DNA of 64,000 bases from Microbacteriaceae bacterium PS02070 (lineage in GTDB: Bacteria > Actinomycetota > Actinomycetes > Actinomycetales > Microbacteriaceae). Position numbers and translations under genes: made by a program. Of the stretch, positions 9,803 to 19,613 are shown piece after piece (positions within the stretch are counted from its first letter, which is position 1; every line of letters starts with the position of its first letter). Where the stretch lies: contig JASCPE010000003.1 in the NCBI GenBank assembly GCA_029959865.1, forward strand, positions 62,001 through 126,000, read 5' to 3'. A model generated the notes under the pieces. The model worked only from the letters and a program-made list of their open reading frames with translations, had not been told where the DNA came from and ran no database searches.

Positions 9803-10402
9803 ATGAGCGGAACCCTCACCCTGCACTCCCGTTTCAATCGAATCATGGCGGTGGTCTGCGTCGTGCTGGCGGGCATTCTGGTGTATGTGGGCACCCAGTC
9901 CGCTCCACCGCTGCTGTGGTCGCTGCCGGCGGCGGGCCTGCTTGTGTTCTGGGCGTGGGAGGCGCTGTGGGCACCGGGTCTCACCATCGACGATGCCGGA
10001 GTGCGCATCCGCAACGTGACCCACACGGTCGACTTGCCCTGGGAAGCGCTCATTCACGTCGACACGCGCTTCGCGCTGACCCTGCGCACGCCCGATGCAG
10101 CGTACACGGCGTGGTCCGCGCCCGCCCCCAGCGCACTCACCGCGGCGCGCGTCGGCCGCCGGGCAGACAACCGAGAACTGCGCGTTGCCGGTGCCGCTCC
10201 GCGTCCCGGCGATCTCGCCGGCACCGACTCGGGCGATGCCGCCCTCCTCATCCGGGAGGAGTGGCAAGCGCGGGTGGAAGCGGGGCTGATCGAGGCGGGC
10301 GCCGCCGATCGCTACCGGGCGACGCGTCGCGTGCACGCGGGCGTTCTCGCCGGCTTCGCTGCGCTGGTCGCCGCAACGGTGTGGGGCTTCCTCTACAACT
10401 GA
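9803..10402 (+). CDS. Membrane-anchored PH-domain-like protein
   Basis: A 199-residue protein with two N-terminal helices (about residues 14-29 and 35-52), then a beta-rich segment (LTIDDAGVRIRNVTHTVDLPWEAL) typical of bacterial PH-like domains, and a final C-terminal helix (about 178-197). The topology matches small actinobacterial PH-domain membrane proteins of unknown function. It lies on the opposite strand inside the ABC importer cluster and converges on dppC, with five bases between stop codons. Its start is 38 bases from the ATPase start. Confidence 0.75.
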   Translation: MSGTLTLHSRFNRIMAVVCVVLAGILVYVGTQSAPPLLWSLPAAGLLVFWAWEALWAPGLTIDDAGVRIRNVTHTVDLPWEALIHVDTRFALTLRTPDAAYTAWSAPAPSALTAARVGRRADNRELRVAGAAPRPGDLAGTDSGDAALLIREEWQARVEAGLIEAGAADRYRATRRVHAGVLAGFAALVAATVWGFLYN

Positions 10403-10407
10403 CCGCG

Positions 10408-11559
10408 TCATGGCTTCGGGCTCTCCTCGTCGCGCGGAGCGTCGGGATCGTTCGGGTCCGCGGGGTCGTGCTTCACGGTGTCGCTGAAGCGCTCACCGTG
10501 CAACATGTGGGTCGCCTCCCCGAGTGCCGTACCGGACGCCGTCGGGACGACCTCGACCGTCGCATCCGCTGGCAGTTCCTTCACCTTCCGGAAGTTGACC
10601 CGCTTCTGACGCGGGTCGAATGCGTCACGAAGGCCGTCACCGATGAAGTTGACCAGCAGCGAGAGCAAGACGATGAGCGCGGCCGGCCACCAGAACAGGT
10701 AGGGCCGCGTCTGGAAGGCTGACTCGTTGGCGGAGATCAAGAGACCCAGCGACACATCGGGGCTGCGGACGCCGTAGCCAAGGAAGGACAGCGCGGTTTC
10801 CAGGATGATCGCCGCGGCGATCATCAGCGTCGCCGACACGATGACGATGCCCATCGCATTGGGCAGGATGTGCTTGAAGATGATGCGCAGATCCGATGCG
10901 CCCGCGACACGCGCTGCCTCGACGAACTCACGTTCACGCAGGGACAGGAACTCCCCACGCACGAGACGCGCCGTTCCCGTCCAGACCAGCAGGCCCAGGA
11001 AGAAAGCAAGTGGGACGGGTCCGAGACCTCCGACCGCAACACCGACGACCGCGCCCAGCACGATCACGGGGATGACGATCACGACGTCGGTGAGGCGCAT
11101 CAGCACCGCATCCACCCAGCCGCGGTAGTAGCCGGCGATCGCGCCGACGACGACGCCGATGAACGTTCCGACGCCGCCGATGATGAACATGATGTAGGTC
11201 GAGACGACGATGCCGCGCATCGTCATCGCGAAGTAATCCTTGCCGACATTGCTCTGGCCGAACGGGTGGTCCCCGAAGTGGATGCCGTCGCCGCCGAGCC
11301 AGGTCGGGATGAGAGACAGCGTCGGCCGCCCACCGTTGGCGGGGGGCAGCAACTCGGCGTAGGACCACTTCCACCAGCCGGGAAGCCCGAAGGCGCCCGA
11401 TGCCGTCATCGCGAAGATGATGATCGCGAGGAACAAGGCGATGCTGATCAGAGCGGGCTTGTGCTCGAGGAAGCGGCGCAGGACGAGGCGCCCCTGGCTG
11501 ATACCGCGTTCGTCGTCGGTCACGACGGTCGTGGTCGTGGTTTCGTTCGGAGTCGACAT
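10408..11559 (-). CDS. Peptide-type ABC importer permease, DppC/OppC family
   Basis: Inner-membrane permease of 383 residues. The first helix (SIALFLAIIIFAMTASG) is followed by a periplasmic loop containing HFGDHPFGQSNVGKDYFAM, which is characteristic of OppC proteins. The binding-protein-dependent transport core follows, with the EAA loop EFVEAARVAGASDLRIIFKHILPN. The C-terminal tail is unusually long and polar (from about residue 300), rich in Asp and Pro. ATG at 11559 was preferred to the TTG one codon earlier; the upstream permease stop overlaps it by one base (TGATG). Confidence 0.93.
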   Translation of the reverse strand: MSTPNETTTTTVVTDDERGISQGRLVLRRFLEHKPALISIALFLAIIIFAMTASGAFGLPGWWKWSYAELLPPANGGRPTLSLIPTWLGGDGIHFGDHPFGQSNVGKDYFAMTMRGIVVSTYIMFIIGGVGTFIGVVVGAIAGYYRGWVDAVLMRLTDVVIVIPVIVLGAVVGVAVGGLGPVPLAFFLGLLVWTGTARLVRGEFLSLREREFVEAARVAGASDLRIIFKHILPNAMGIVIVSATLMIAAAIILETALSFLGYGVRSPDVSLGLLISANESAFQTRPYLFWWPAALIVLLSLLVNFIGDGLRDAFDPRQKRVNFRKVKELPADATVEVVPTASGTALGEATHMLHGERFSDTVKHDPADPNDPDAPRDEESPKP

Positions 11560-13094
11560 CAACGGGCCCTCACTCTCGGGTCGAGCGCCGAGTAGGTCAG
11601 GTCGGCGATGAAGTTGAACGCGATCGTGAAGATGGCCACGACGATGAAGTACGCCATCACCGGATTCGGGTCAATCGGACGAAGGCCCTGCATGAACAGT
11701 GCCCCCATGCCGGAGAACGCGAAGATGCGCTCCGTGATGACCGCACCACCGATGAGAGACCCGACGTCGGCGGCGACGATGGTCGTGATCGGAATCAGTG
11801 AGTTGCGGAACGCGTGTCGGACGACGACCGCGCGCTCGGGAAGTCCCTTCGCACGTGCGGTCCGGATGTAGTCCTGGTTCATCACCTCGAGCATGCCGCC
11901 GCGGGCATACCGGGTATAGAGGGCGAACGAGATGAGCATGAGGCTGATCGTCGGCAGGAGCAGGTGTGTTCCCGTGTCGATCAGGTGCGTCCAGAAGTCG
12001 CCGCGGATATTCGGCGTCGTCGACCCGACCGTCGCGATCGGTCGGCCAGCCACGCGCGGGTTGCTGACGTAGGCGTTCCAGTTCTGCATGATCTGCTCGA
12101 TCACGATGACACCCGCGCCGAGCGCTCCCCCGAAGCCGCCGATGCGCATCGCCTGGCCCTTGTCGTGCTCACCGAGGAGCCACCCCGCCAGAAGGCCCAC
12201 TCCGATCGCACCCGCGATGACCACGAGCAGGGCGATCCACCCCCATACCTTGAGGTAAGGCTGAAGGAGGAAGTACCCGACGACCAACACGACACCCACC
12301 ACGGCGGCCGTACGCCACGCGAATCGCGCCTTCGGGCCGGCGATCAGGAATGCCATGGCACCGGCGAGCACGAGGATCAAGAGCGGCCCGACGACCGGGC
12401 CGAGGCTCGGGTCGAGTACCCACTGCGTCGCCGAGATGTAGTAGAGCATCGCGAAGGTCATCAGGAAAGACGCGGCGAAAGCCACGAGGCGTCGTTTACG
12501 CTCCCCGCCGAAGATCGCTTGCCACATCAACCCGGAGAGGACCGACAGGATGATGATCCATGCCCAGGAGATGACCGGCTCTCTCAGCCAGTCGTTGAAA
12601 CCGAGCGCGACGAAGACCTTCAGAAGAACACCCATGACGAACGAGGGCAAGGAGTACAGGAAGAAGCCGATGAACGTGAAGGTGTAGTCCACCGCACTGT
12701 ACTGACGAAGCGCAGAGATGATCCCGACCGTGATGCCGAGGACGATGGCGAGGATCGTGGATGCGGTCACCAGCTGCAGCGTTGCAGCCATGGCGCGCGG
12801 GAGAAGAATCGTGACCGGCTGATTGGCGATCGTGACACCCAGGTCACAGGTGAGGAAGGGGACGGCGCATTGAGCAGCGCCCACGAGCCAATTGAACCAG
12901 CGCACGATGAGGGGGTCATTCAGACCGAGCCACTGGATGCGCTGCTCGATCAGCTGATCTTTGTTCGGCAAGGGTGAGGCGCGCAGCTCGTCGAGCGGGT
13001 CACCCGCCCAGGAGACGAGGACGTACATGAGCAATGAGGCGGCGATCAGGATGATGATCGACACGCCGATGCGGCGAAGAATGTAGCTGAGCAA
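11559..13094 (-). CDS. Peptide-type ABC importer permease, DppB/OppB family, enlarged
   Basis: Permease of 511 residues, against about 310-340 for usual DppB proteins. The start (LSYILRRIGVSIIILIAASL) and the C-terminal half with the EAA loop QDYIRTARAKGLPERAVVVRH are canonical. Between about residues 170 and 345 there is an extra block with five or six hydrophobic segments, for example WAWIIILSVLSGLMW, LLILVLAGAMAFLIAG and WIALLVVIAGAIGVG. The reading frame is intact and codon use looks normal, so it is an in-frame expansion and not a frameshift. It lies downstream of the lipoprotein gene and overlaps dppC. Confidence 0.9.
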   Translation of the reverse strand: MLSYILRRIGVSIIILIAASLLMYVLVSWAGDPLDELRASPLPNKDQLIEQRIQWLGLNDPLIVRWFNWLVGAAQCAVPFLTCDLGVTIANQPVTILLPRAMAATLQLVTASTILAIVLGITVGIISALRQYSAVDYTFTFIGFFLYSLPSFVMGVLLKVFVALGFNDWLREPVISWAWIIILSVLSGLMWQAIFGGERKRRLVAFAASFLMTFAMLYYISATQWVLDPSLGPVVGPLLILVLAGAMAFLIAGPKARFAWRTAAVVGVVLVVGYFLLQPYLKVWGWIALLVVIAGAIGVGLLAGWLLGEHDKGQAMRIGGFGGALGAGVIVIEQIMQNWNAYVSNPRVAGRPIATVGSTTPNIRGDFWTHLIDTGTHLLLPTISLMLISFALYTRYARGGMLEVMNQDYIRTARAKGLPERAVVVRHAFRNSLIPITTIVAADVGSLIGGAVITERIFAFSGMGALFMQGLRPIDPNPVMAYFIVVAIFTIAFNFIADLTYSALDPRVRAR

Positions 13095-13181
13095 AGGGCG
13101 GCCCTTCTGCGGTGTGGGGCCACCGTATCAGCACGCCGACGCGCTGCGTCGACGGCTCACGGTCCCCCCGAATCGATAGTG

Positions 13182-13232
13182 AAACGCCTCGGGGGCGGCA
13201 GGCACAGGGCCCGCCGCCCCCTTTGGCGTTTT
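13182..13232 (-). terminator. Strong stem-loop between lipoprotein and permease genes
   Basis: AAACGCC (13182-13188) pairs with GGCGTTT (13225-13231). After a two-base mismatch, GGGGGCGGC pairs with GCCGCCCCC. Only three T residues follow on the minus strand, so it probably acts as a partial terminator or mRNA 3' stabiliser, giving more lipoprotein than permease. Confidence 0.7.
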
Positions 13233-13248
13233 CAGTCGCGGAGAGTGA

Positions 13249-15042
13249 TTACTCCGTGACCTCCCACTCCCAGAAGTTCCAGATCGGGCCCGTCTGGTTA
13301 CCCATGTAGGTGATACCGGTGATGCGGTCCGTGTGGGCCTGGAGACCAGCGCTCTGGAAGAGCGGCAGGCCGTAGCCGTCAGCGAACAGCTCCGTGTCAG
13401 CCTGGATCGTGAGCTCGTCGATCGTCGCCGTGTCCAGCGTGACCGGGATTTCGCGACCGATCTCGTCGACGGTGTCGTTGGCGTACTTGTTGAAGTTCGA
13501 CCCACCGTAGCTCGCGAAGATCTGCGGGATCGTGCCGTTACCGACACCCGGGCTGACCCAGCCGAAGATGACCGCGTCATAGATGTCGGTTCCGAGCTGA
13601 GCGCTCCAGTCTTCACGTCCACCGTCTTCGACGGTGAAGCCCGCCTCAGCAGCCGACGCCTGGATGGCCTCGAATGCCGCGACGCGGTTCGGGTTGGCAA
13701 TGTTGTACATCAGGCGGACGGTCGGGGTCTCCCCGTCGAGGAGCTCCTTGGCGCCCTCGATGTCGACCTCGGCGTAGGCGTCCGAGCCGTTCGCGGCGAC
13801 TGCGTCCGCGTAGGCGGACTGCGCCGGGATGAACAGCTGCGAGTTGAGGACCTCTGCCTCAGGGTTGATCGGCTTCATCAGCGTGTCGACGATCTGCTGA
13901 CGCGGGATCGTCTTGAGGAAGGCCTCACGGACGTTCGCGTCTTCGAAGACACCCGCGAAGGTGAGGTCGAGGTGGTCGTAGGACAGCTCGTCACCCTGCT
14001 CGATCTGGATCCCGTCCAGCGCCTCGAGGGCGGTGAGCGTGTCACCCGATGCCTGCGGCACGATGATGTCGACCTCGCCGTTCTGAAGCGCGGAGACCTG
14101 AGCCTGCGTGTCGCCGATGAAGCGGATGGTCAGCTCAGTGAACGACGGGGTGAGGTCACCCTTGTAGTTCTCGTTCAGCGTCAGCGTCATCGACTGCGTG
14201 GGCTCCCACGAGCTGATGACGAACGGGCCGCTCGAGAGGTACAGCGACTCGTCCTCCGGAAGCGACGTCATGTCGAAGCCGGTGTTCCAGAAGTCAGCGG
14301 CAGCCTTGAGGGTCTCGTTGACCGGAGCCGGGTTGGCGGCGTCACCACGGGGCGAGGTAAGGATCGTGTCGACGAGATCTGCGACCTCGACGCCGGCCTT
14401 CTCAGCGACGACGTGCACCGGCTGGTCGATCAGACCCTGCAGGTTCCAGTCGACGTAGGGGGTGTCGTATTCGACGGTGAGCGAGAGCTTGTCGTCGGCG
14501 ACCTCGGTGATCGTGGAGGTGTTCAGGCCCTCGGTCGATCCGGCGTACGCGAAGTAGCTGTTACCACCGTTGGTGATGTTGCCCTCGGCGTCAGTCTCGG
14601 CGTCGTCGAAGATGCCCGAAGCAACGGCCCAGCCGAAGACCAGGTCGTCGGTGTCGATTGCGTCACCGTCGGACCACTCGAGGCCCTCGTTGAGGGTGTA
14701 CTTCACCTGCAGCGGGTCCTCGCTGACGAGTTCCATCGTTCCGAACGACTCGTCCGGGACGACCTCGTAGGAGTCGCTGACGTAGGTGAATCCAGCGCGG
14801 GTGAGGTAGTTCACCTTGCCGTTGGTGTCGAGGTTACCCGTGGCACTGATGGCGTTCGCGCTGGTGAACTCGTTCGTTTCCGCGATGATCACCGCAGTGT
14901 CGACCACGGCCTCGCCGTTGTCTCCACCGTCATCGGTGCCTTCGCCGGACCCGGGGGCCGTGCAGGCTGCAAGGGCGAGCGCGGTGATTCCGAGCCCCGC
15001 TCCTGCGGCCAGGGCGCGCTTGCGCCACGTCATTTCTGACAC
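13249..15042 (-). CDS. Peptide-type ABC importer substrate-binding lipoprotein
   Basis: Family 5 extracellular solute-binding protein of 597 residues. A lipoprotein signal peptide is visible: positive RKR, a hydrophobic run, then the lipobox LAAC with Cys27. The mature part has the family pattern, including VKYTLNEGLEWSDGDAIDTDD and a C-terminal LPLFQSAGLQAHTDRITG. GTG at 15042 was chosen because an AGGAGG lies four bases upstream; an in-frame ATG nine bases later is 13 bases from it. It is the first gene of the importer set and is followed by a stem-loop before the permeases. Peptides are likely substrates, inferred from family only. Confidence 0.93.
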   Translation of the reverse strand: MSEMTWRKRALAAGAGLGITALALAACTAPGSGEGTDDGGDNGEAVVDTAVIIAETNEFTSANAISATGNLDTNGKVNYLTRAGFTYVSDSYEVVPDESFGTMELVSEDPLQVKYTLNEGLEWSDGDAIDTDDLVFGWAVASGIFDDAETDAEGNITNGGNSYFAYAGSTEGLNTSTITEVADDKLSLTVEYDTPYVDWNLQGLIDQPVHVVAEKAGVEVADLVDTILTSPRGDAANPAPVNETLKAAADFWNTGFDMTSLPEDESLYLSSGPFVISSWEPTQSMTLTLNENYKGDLTPSFTELTIRFIGDTQAQVSALQNGEVDIIVPQASGDTLTALEALDGIQIEQGDELSYDHLDLTFAGVFEDANVREAFLKTIPRQQIVDTLMKPINPEAEVLNSQLFIPAQSAYADAVAANGSDAYAEVDIEGAKELLDGETPTVRLMYNIANPNRVAAFEAIQASAAEAGFTVEDGGREDWSAQLGTDIYDAVIFGWVSPGVGNGTIPQIFASYGGSNFNKYANDTVDEIGREIPVTLDTATIDELTIQADTELFADGYGLPLFQSAGLQAHTDRITGITYMGNQTGPIWNFWEWEVTE

Positions 15043-15195
15043 TGTTCCTCCTGATAAAAGGTTGGCACCCAAGCTGAGAAAGCCCTGGGCACGGATAGGG
15101 ACACGATAGGCACGGGTTTCCAGCCCATCCAAATGGGGTGGCAAACCGTTACACATCCTTTACTCAAATGGCGCAGATCGTGTCAATCTGACAAC

Positions 15196-15990
15196 GTGCC
15201 CGACTTCTCCCCGACGGAATCGCCCAGGATCACCTCTTCACGCACCCGCCTCTGGTGGGAGATCGCAATCGTGCTCTCGCTCTCGGTGGGACGGTCGATC
15301 GTGTACTCCGTTCTCTCGCTCATTCGCGCGCTCTCGCGGCCCGAGCCGCTGGGTGATCAGGCCACGTCGCTGAACGCGGGAGCGAGCGCGGAGCAGTTCT
15401 GGGAGGTGCTGTACGAGTTCGTCGACGCCTTCTTTGCGTTCGCTCCGGTCGCGCTGGCTCTCTATCTGCTGTGGGAGCCAGGAAAGTCCGTGTTTCGCGC
15501 GCTCGGGTTGGACTTTCGACGATTCGGGGGCGACCTCGGTCGCGCCGTCGCGCTTCTCGCGATCATCGGCATCCCCGGTCTCGGCCTGTACGCGCTGGGG
15601 CGTCTCGCCGGCATCACTGTGCAGGTCGATGCCTCTCCCCTGTCCGGTTCGTGGTGGACGATCCCGCTGCTGCTGCTTGCCGCTCTGCGCGCGGGGGTGA
15701 CGGAGGAGGTCATTTGGCTCGGCTATCTGTTCGACCGGCTGCGCTTGCTCGGATGGTCATGGTGGACGATCATCCTCACCAGCGCGGCATTGCGCGGGGC
15801 CTATCACGCCTACCAGGGCATCGGACCGATCCTCGGCAACATCGCCATGGGCATCGTCTTCGGCTGGTTGTACAAGCGCTGGGGTCGAGTCATGCCCTTC
15901 GTTCTCGCCCACATCCTCATCGACGTCATCGCCTTCGTCGGCTACCCGCTCGCCGCCGCATGGTGGCCCGGCCTCTTCGCCCCCTCCTGA
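15196..15990 (+). CDS. CPBP-family intramembrane glutamic protease
   Basis: Membrane protein of 264 residues with about seven or eight helices. The Abi/CPBP motifs are present in the C-terminal half: EEVIWLGYLFDRL (motif 1, usually EExxxR, here without the Arg), RGAYHAYQG (motif 2 His) and HILIDVIAF (motif 3 His). Relatives include the Rce1-type CAAX proteases; many bacterial members have no known substrate. A GTG start at 15196 is preferred because the longer frame from 15133 has no membrane or ribosome-site support. It is divergent from the lipoprotein gene. Confidence 0.88.
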   Translation: MPDFSPTESPRITSSRTRLWWEIAIVLSLSVGRSIVYSVLSLIRALSRPEPLGDQATSLNAGASAEQFWEVLYEFVDAFFAFAPVALALYLLWEPGKSVFRALGLDFRRFGGDLGRAVALLAIIGIPGLGLYALGRLAGITVQVDASPLSGSWWTIPLLLLAALRAGVTEEVIWLGYLFDRLRLLGWSWWTIILTSAALRGAYHAYQGIGPILGNIAMGIVFGWLYKRWGRVMPFVLAHILIDVIAFVGYPLAAAWWPGLFAPS

Positions 15991-16263
15991 CCTCCGCCCC
16001 GCCACCCCACGTCGTGCTGGTCCGGCCACTTCTCCACCGGGCCGTGTGCGAAACGGGTTCTCCACCTACGGCACCTTCGTGGGCACGCGGACTCGACGGC
16101 GCGCAACGGTGGAGTGATGACGACCTCGGCGCCGATCACGCTCACCCGGACGAACGACGCGGACGGGTGAGGGCACCCTGTCGTCGGAACGCGGTGTAGG
16201 CCCGCGTATTCGGCGACAGGATGCGGTTACCCGTCCGCGAGCACGGAGCGGACGTCGGGTGGG
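15991..16263. other. Gene-free gap with an imperfect inverted repeat
   Basis: The gap between convergent genes has no convincing CDS. It contains an inverted repeat: CCTGTCG (16177-16183) with CGACAGG (16214-16220), and inside it ACGCGG (16189-16194) with CCGCGT (16202-16207) around a 7-base loop. As it lies past the gcvP stop it may be the gcv terminator, though no U-tract is seen. Confidence 0.4.
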
Positions 16264-19227
16264 TCAGGTGAAGGCGGAGGGTGGGGGGCAGGCGCAGACG
16301 AGGTTGCGGTCACCGTAGGCGTTGTCGATCCGGCGTACCGGAGGCCAATACTTGCGGCGCACGAGGGTGCGCACGGGGTAGACAGCGATGTCGCGAGCGT
16401 AGGGGTGGGTCCACTCGCCGGTGATCACGGCATCGGCGGTGTGAGGCGCGTTCACGAGCGGGTTGTCGTCGGCGGGCCACTCCCCCGCCGCCACGCGTTC
16501 GGCCTCTCCGTGGATCGCGATCATGGCGTCGATGAAGCGGTCGAGCTCCTCCAGATCCTCAGACTCGGTCGGCTCGACCATGAGGGTCCCAGCGACGGGG
16601 AAGGACATCGTCGGCGCGTGGAAGCCGTAATCGATGAGACGCTTTGCGACGTCGTCAACGGTGATCCCGGTGTTCTGCTTGAGCGGCCGCAGGTCAACGA
16701 TGCACTCGTGCGCGACGAGGCCATCGTTTCCCGTGTAGAGGATGGGATAGAAGTCGCTCAGCCGCGACGCAACGTAATTGGCGGCAAGGACCGCCGCCCC
16801 CGTCGCGGCACGCAGGCCCTCGGCTCCCATCATCCGGATGTACGCCCACGAAATCGGCAGGATCGACGCGGAACCATACGGCGCGGCAGACACCGGCCCG
16901 CCCTCGAAGACGAACCCACCGGCGTGCTCGGCACGCTGCGCCATCGGATGCGAGGGCAGGAACGGCGCCAGGTGCGCCTTCGCCGCGACCGGGCCGACGC
17001 CGGGCCCGCCGCCGCCGTGCGGAATCGCGAACGTCTTGTGCAGGTTCAGGTGCGACACGTCACCGCCGAGCTCACCGAAGCGCGCGAATCCGACGAGCGC
17101 GTTGAGGTTCGCACCGTCGACATAGACCTGGCCACCCGCCGCGTGCACGGCATCGGTGATCGCAACGACATCCTGCTCGTACACGCCATGCGTCGACGGG
17201 TATGTGATCATCAACGCGGCGATGCGATCGGCATGCGCCGCGATCTTCGCTTGCAGATCGTCGAGGTCGACGTTGCCCTCCTCATCGCACGCGATGACGA
17301 CGACGCGCATCCCGGCCAGCACCGCCGACGCCGCGTTTGTGCCGTGCGCTGACGACGGGATGAGGCAGACATCGCGCTCGGGTGCGCCGCTTGCCTCGTG
17401 AAAGGCACGGATGGCAAGGAGCCCGGCCAGCTCACCCTGGGATCCTGCGTTGGGTTGCAGAGAGACCGCGTCGTATCCGGTGAGCTCGGCCAGCCACGAC
17501 TCCAACTGGTCGATCAACGTGAGGTATCCCTCGACGTCAGACGCCGGTGCGAAGGGGTGGACCCGGGCGAACTCCGGCCACGAGACGGCAGCCATCTCGG
17601 TGGCGGCATTGAGCTTCATGGTGCATGAACCGAGCGGAATCATTCCGCGCTCCAACGCATAGTCCCGATCGGCGAGTTGTTTGAGATAGCGCATCATCGC
17701 CGTCTCGGAGCGGTGCGCGTGAAAGACCGGGTGCGTGAGGAACTCGTCGTTTCGTCGCAGCGGTTTCGGAAGCAAGTCGATCGCCAGGCCAAGATCAGAC
17801 AGTGGCGGATGGCTCGCGCTCCACTCTGGAGCCAGCCCGGCACCCCCCTCGCCGAAGGGAAGCCCAGTCGCTCCGAACACCCGCGCGAGCGTCGCGACCT
17901 CATCCAGAGTCGTCGTCTCATCGACCGAGATGCCAACCGAGTCGGCATCTCTCGCCCACAGCAGGAAGCCCTGCTCACGCGCCCGCTCCACAATCTCGTC
18001 GGCGCGTGCGGGGACCTCGACAACGATGGTGTCAAAGAAGTCCTCGTGACGAACCACGGCACCTGCGCTCACGATCCAGTTCCGCAGGAGATGGGCGTTC
18101 GTGGTCACCTCCGAGGCGATGGCGCGGAGCCCATCCGGCCCGTGGTAGACGGCATACATCGCGGCCATGACAGCCAGAAGCACCTGTGCGGTGCAGATGT
18201 TCGACGTCGCCTTTTCGCGCCGAATGTGCTGCTCGCGCGTCTGGAGCGAGAGCCGGTAGGCCGGCTGCTCATCGCGATCGAGCGAGACGCCGACCAGGCG
18301 ACCGGGCAACTGGCGTTCGAGCCCGGAACGCACCGCCATGTAGCCCGCGTGCGGCCCGCCGAAACCCATCGGTACGCCGAAGCGCTGGGTCGTCCCCACG
18401 GCAATGTCCGCGCCGAGCGATCCCGGTGAGCGGACGAGAGTGAGCGCGAGCAGATCCGCCGCCACGACGGTGAGTCCGCCCGCTGCGTGCACGGCCGCGA
18501 GGACATCGCTCGGGTCCCACAGTCGCCCGGAGGCACCGGGGTACTGGACGAACGCGCCGAAGACGGCCGCGTCGTCGGACAGAGGTACGTCGTACGCGGT
18601 GTCGCGCAGCTCGATCCCGACAGCCGCTGCCCGGTGCGTCAGCACTGCCTTCGTCTGCGGCAGCGCGTCAGCGTCGACGAGGAAGACGTTCGACTTCGAC
18701 TTTGACGCACGGCGCGCCAGGAGCATGCCCTCCACCACGGCGGTCGCTTCGTCCAGCATCGACGCGTTGGCTGTCGCGAGCCCGGTGAGGTCGGTCACCA
18801 TTGTCTGGAAGTTGATGAGCGCTTCCAGACGGCCCTGCGAGATCTCCGGCTGATACGGCGTGTAGGCCGTGTACCAGGACGGATTCTCCAGCACGTTTCG
18901 CGCGATCACCGACGGAGTATGCGTGTCGTAGTACCCGAGTCCGATCATCGATCGATGGACACGGTTGCGAGCGGCGAGATCGCGCAGCTCCACAAGAGCT
19001 TCCGCCTCGGAGGCGGCCTCGGGAAGAACGGTGTCGGAGGTCTCGTCTGCGTCGATCGCTCCGGGCAGGGCTGCACGAACGAGAGCGGCGACCTGCTCGG
19101 TCACGTCTGGATGAGCGAGGGCGCCTTCAGGATCGCGATCGATCTCGGAGACCGACCGCCCCATCGCGGCCAGCATCGCGCGTTGGGCATCCTGCCCCGT
19201 TCCGATGTGACGATCAGCGAAGCTCAC
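16264..19227 (-). CDS. gcvP: Glycine dehydrogenase (decarboxylating), P protein
   Basis: Single-chain P protein of 987 residues. It decarboxylates glycine and passes the aminomethyl group to the lipoyl arm of GcvH. The PLP lysine lies in [18 protein letters not shown] at about residue 731, with glycine-rich loops before and after it. The N-terminal half carries the duplicated, non-catalytic aminotransferase fold typical of actinobacterial and proteobacterial single-chain enzymes. It is the last gene of gcvT-gcvH-gcvP; its start overlaps the gcvH stop by four bases. Expression is expected to follow the glycine riboswitch upstream of gcvT. Confidence 0.97.
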   Translation of the reverse strand: MSFADRHIGTGQDAQRAMLAAMGRSVSEIDRDPEGALAHPDVTEQVAALVRAALPGAIDADETSDTVLPEAASEAEALVELRDLAARNRVHRSMIGLGYYDTHTPSVIARNVLENPSWYTAYTPYQPEISQGRLEALINFQTMVTDLTGLATANASMLDEATAVVEGMLLARRASKSKSNVFLVDADALPQTKAVLTHRAAAVGIELRDTAYDVPLSDDAAVFGAFVQYPGASGRLWDPSDVLAAVHAAGGLTVVAADLLALTLVRSPGSLGADIAVGTTQRFGVPMGFGGPHAGYMAVRSGLERQLPGRLVGVSLDRDEQPAYRLSLQTREQHIRREKATSNICTAQVLLAVMAAMYAVYHGPDGLRAIASEVTTNAHLLRNWIVSAGAVVRHEDFFDTIVVEVPARADEIVERAREQGFLLWARDADSVGISVDETTTLDEVATLARVFGATGLPFGEGGAGLAPEWSASHPPLSDLGLAIDLLPKPLRRNDEFLTHPVFHAHRSETAMMRYLKQLADRDYALERGMIPLGSCTMKLNAATEMAAVSWPEFARVHPFAPASDVEGYLTLIDQLESWLAELTGYDAVSLQPNAGSQGELAGLLAIRAFHEASGAPERDVCLIPSSAHGTNAASAVLAGMRVVVIACDEEGNVDLDDLQAKIAAHADRIAALMITYPSTHGVYEQDVVAITDAVHAAGGQVYVDGANLNALVGFARFGELGGDVSHLNLHKTFAIPHGGGGPGVGPVAAKAHLAPFLPSHPMAQRAEHAGGFVFEGGPVSAAPYGSASILPISWAYIRMMGAEGLRAATGAAVLAANYVASRLSDFYPILYTGNDGLVAHECIVDLRPLKQNTGITVDDVAKRLIDYGFHAPTMSFPVAGTLMVEPTESEDLEELDRFIDAMIAIHGEAERVAAGEWPADDNPLVNAPHTADAVITGEWTHPYARDIAVYPVRTLVRRKYWPPVRRIDNAYGDRNLVCACPPPSAFT

Positions 19228-19613
19228 GCGTCGCCGCCGGTGAGAGCCACGTACGCCTCACGCTCGAGCAGGTCATCCACGCCGTCGACGCTGTCGGAAG
19301 CCTCCACCTTGATGAGCCAACCACCTTCGAAGGGTGCGCTGTTCACGATCGATGGGTCATCGATGACATCCTGATTCACCTCGACGACCGTGCCGGTGAT
19401 CGGGGCGAAGAAGTCACCGACAGACTTGGTCGACTCGATCTCTCCGCACACCTCGCCGGCCGTGATCTCGGTGCCCACCTCGGGCAGGTCGACGAAGACG
19501 ATGTCGCCGAGCTGACCCGCGGCATAGTCGGTGATTCCGATCGTGACGGTGCCGTCGTCGGCGGCGATCCACTCGTGCTCTTCGGTGTACTTCAGGGCGG
19601 AAAGGTCAGTCAT
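19224..19613 (-). CDS. gcvH: Glycine cleavage system H protein
   Basis: Lipoyl carrier of 129 residues that shuttles the aminomethyl intermediate between P and T proteins. The lipoylation lysine is K63 in [13 protein letters not shown], and the family N-terminus YTEEHEWI is clear. It overlaps gcvP and gcvT by four bases on each side, so the three are translationally coupled. The length is standard. Confidence 0.97.
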   Translation of the reverse strand: MTDLSALKYTEEHEWIAADDGTVTIGITDYAAGQLGDIVFVDLPEVGTEITAGEVCGEIESTKSVGDFFAPITGTVVEVNQDVIDDPSIVNSAPFEGGWLIKVEASDSVDGVDDLLEREAYVALTGGDA

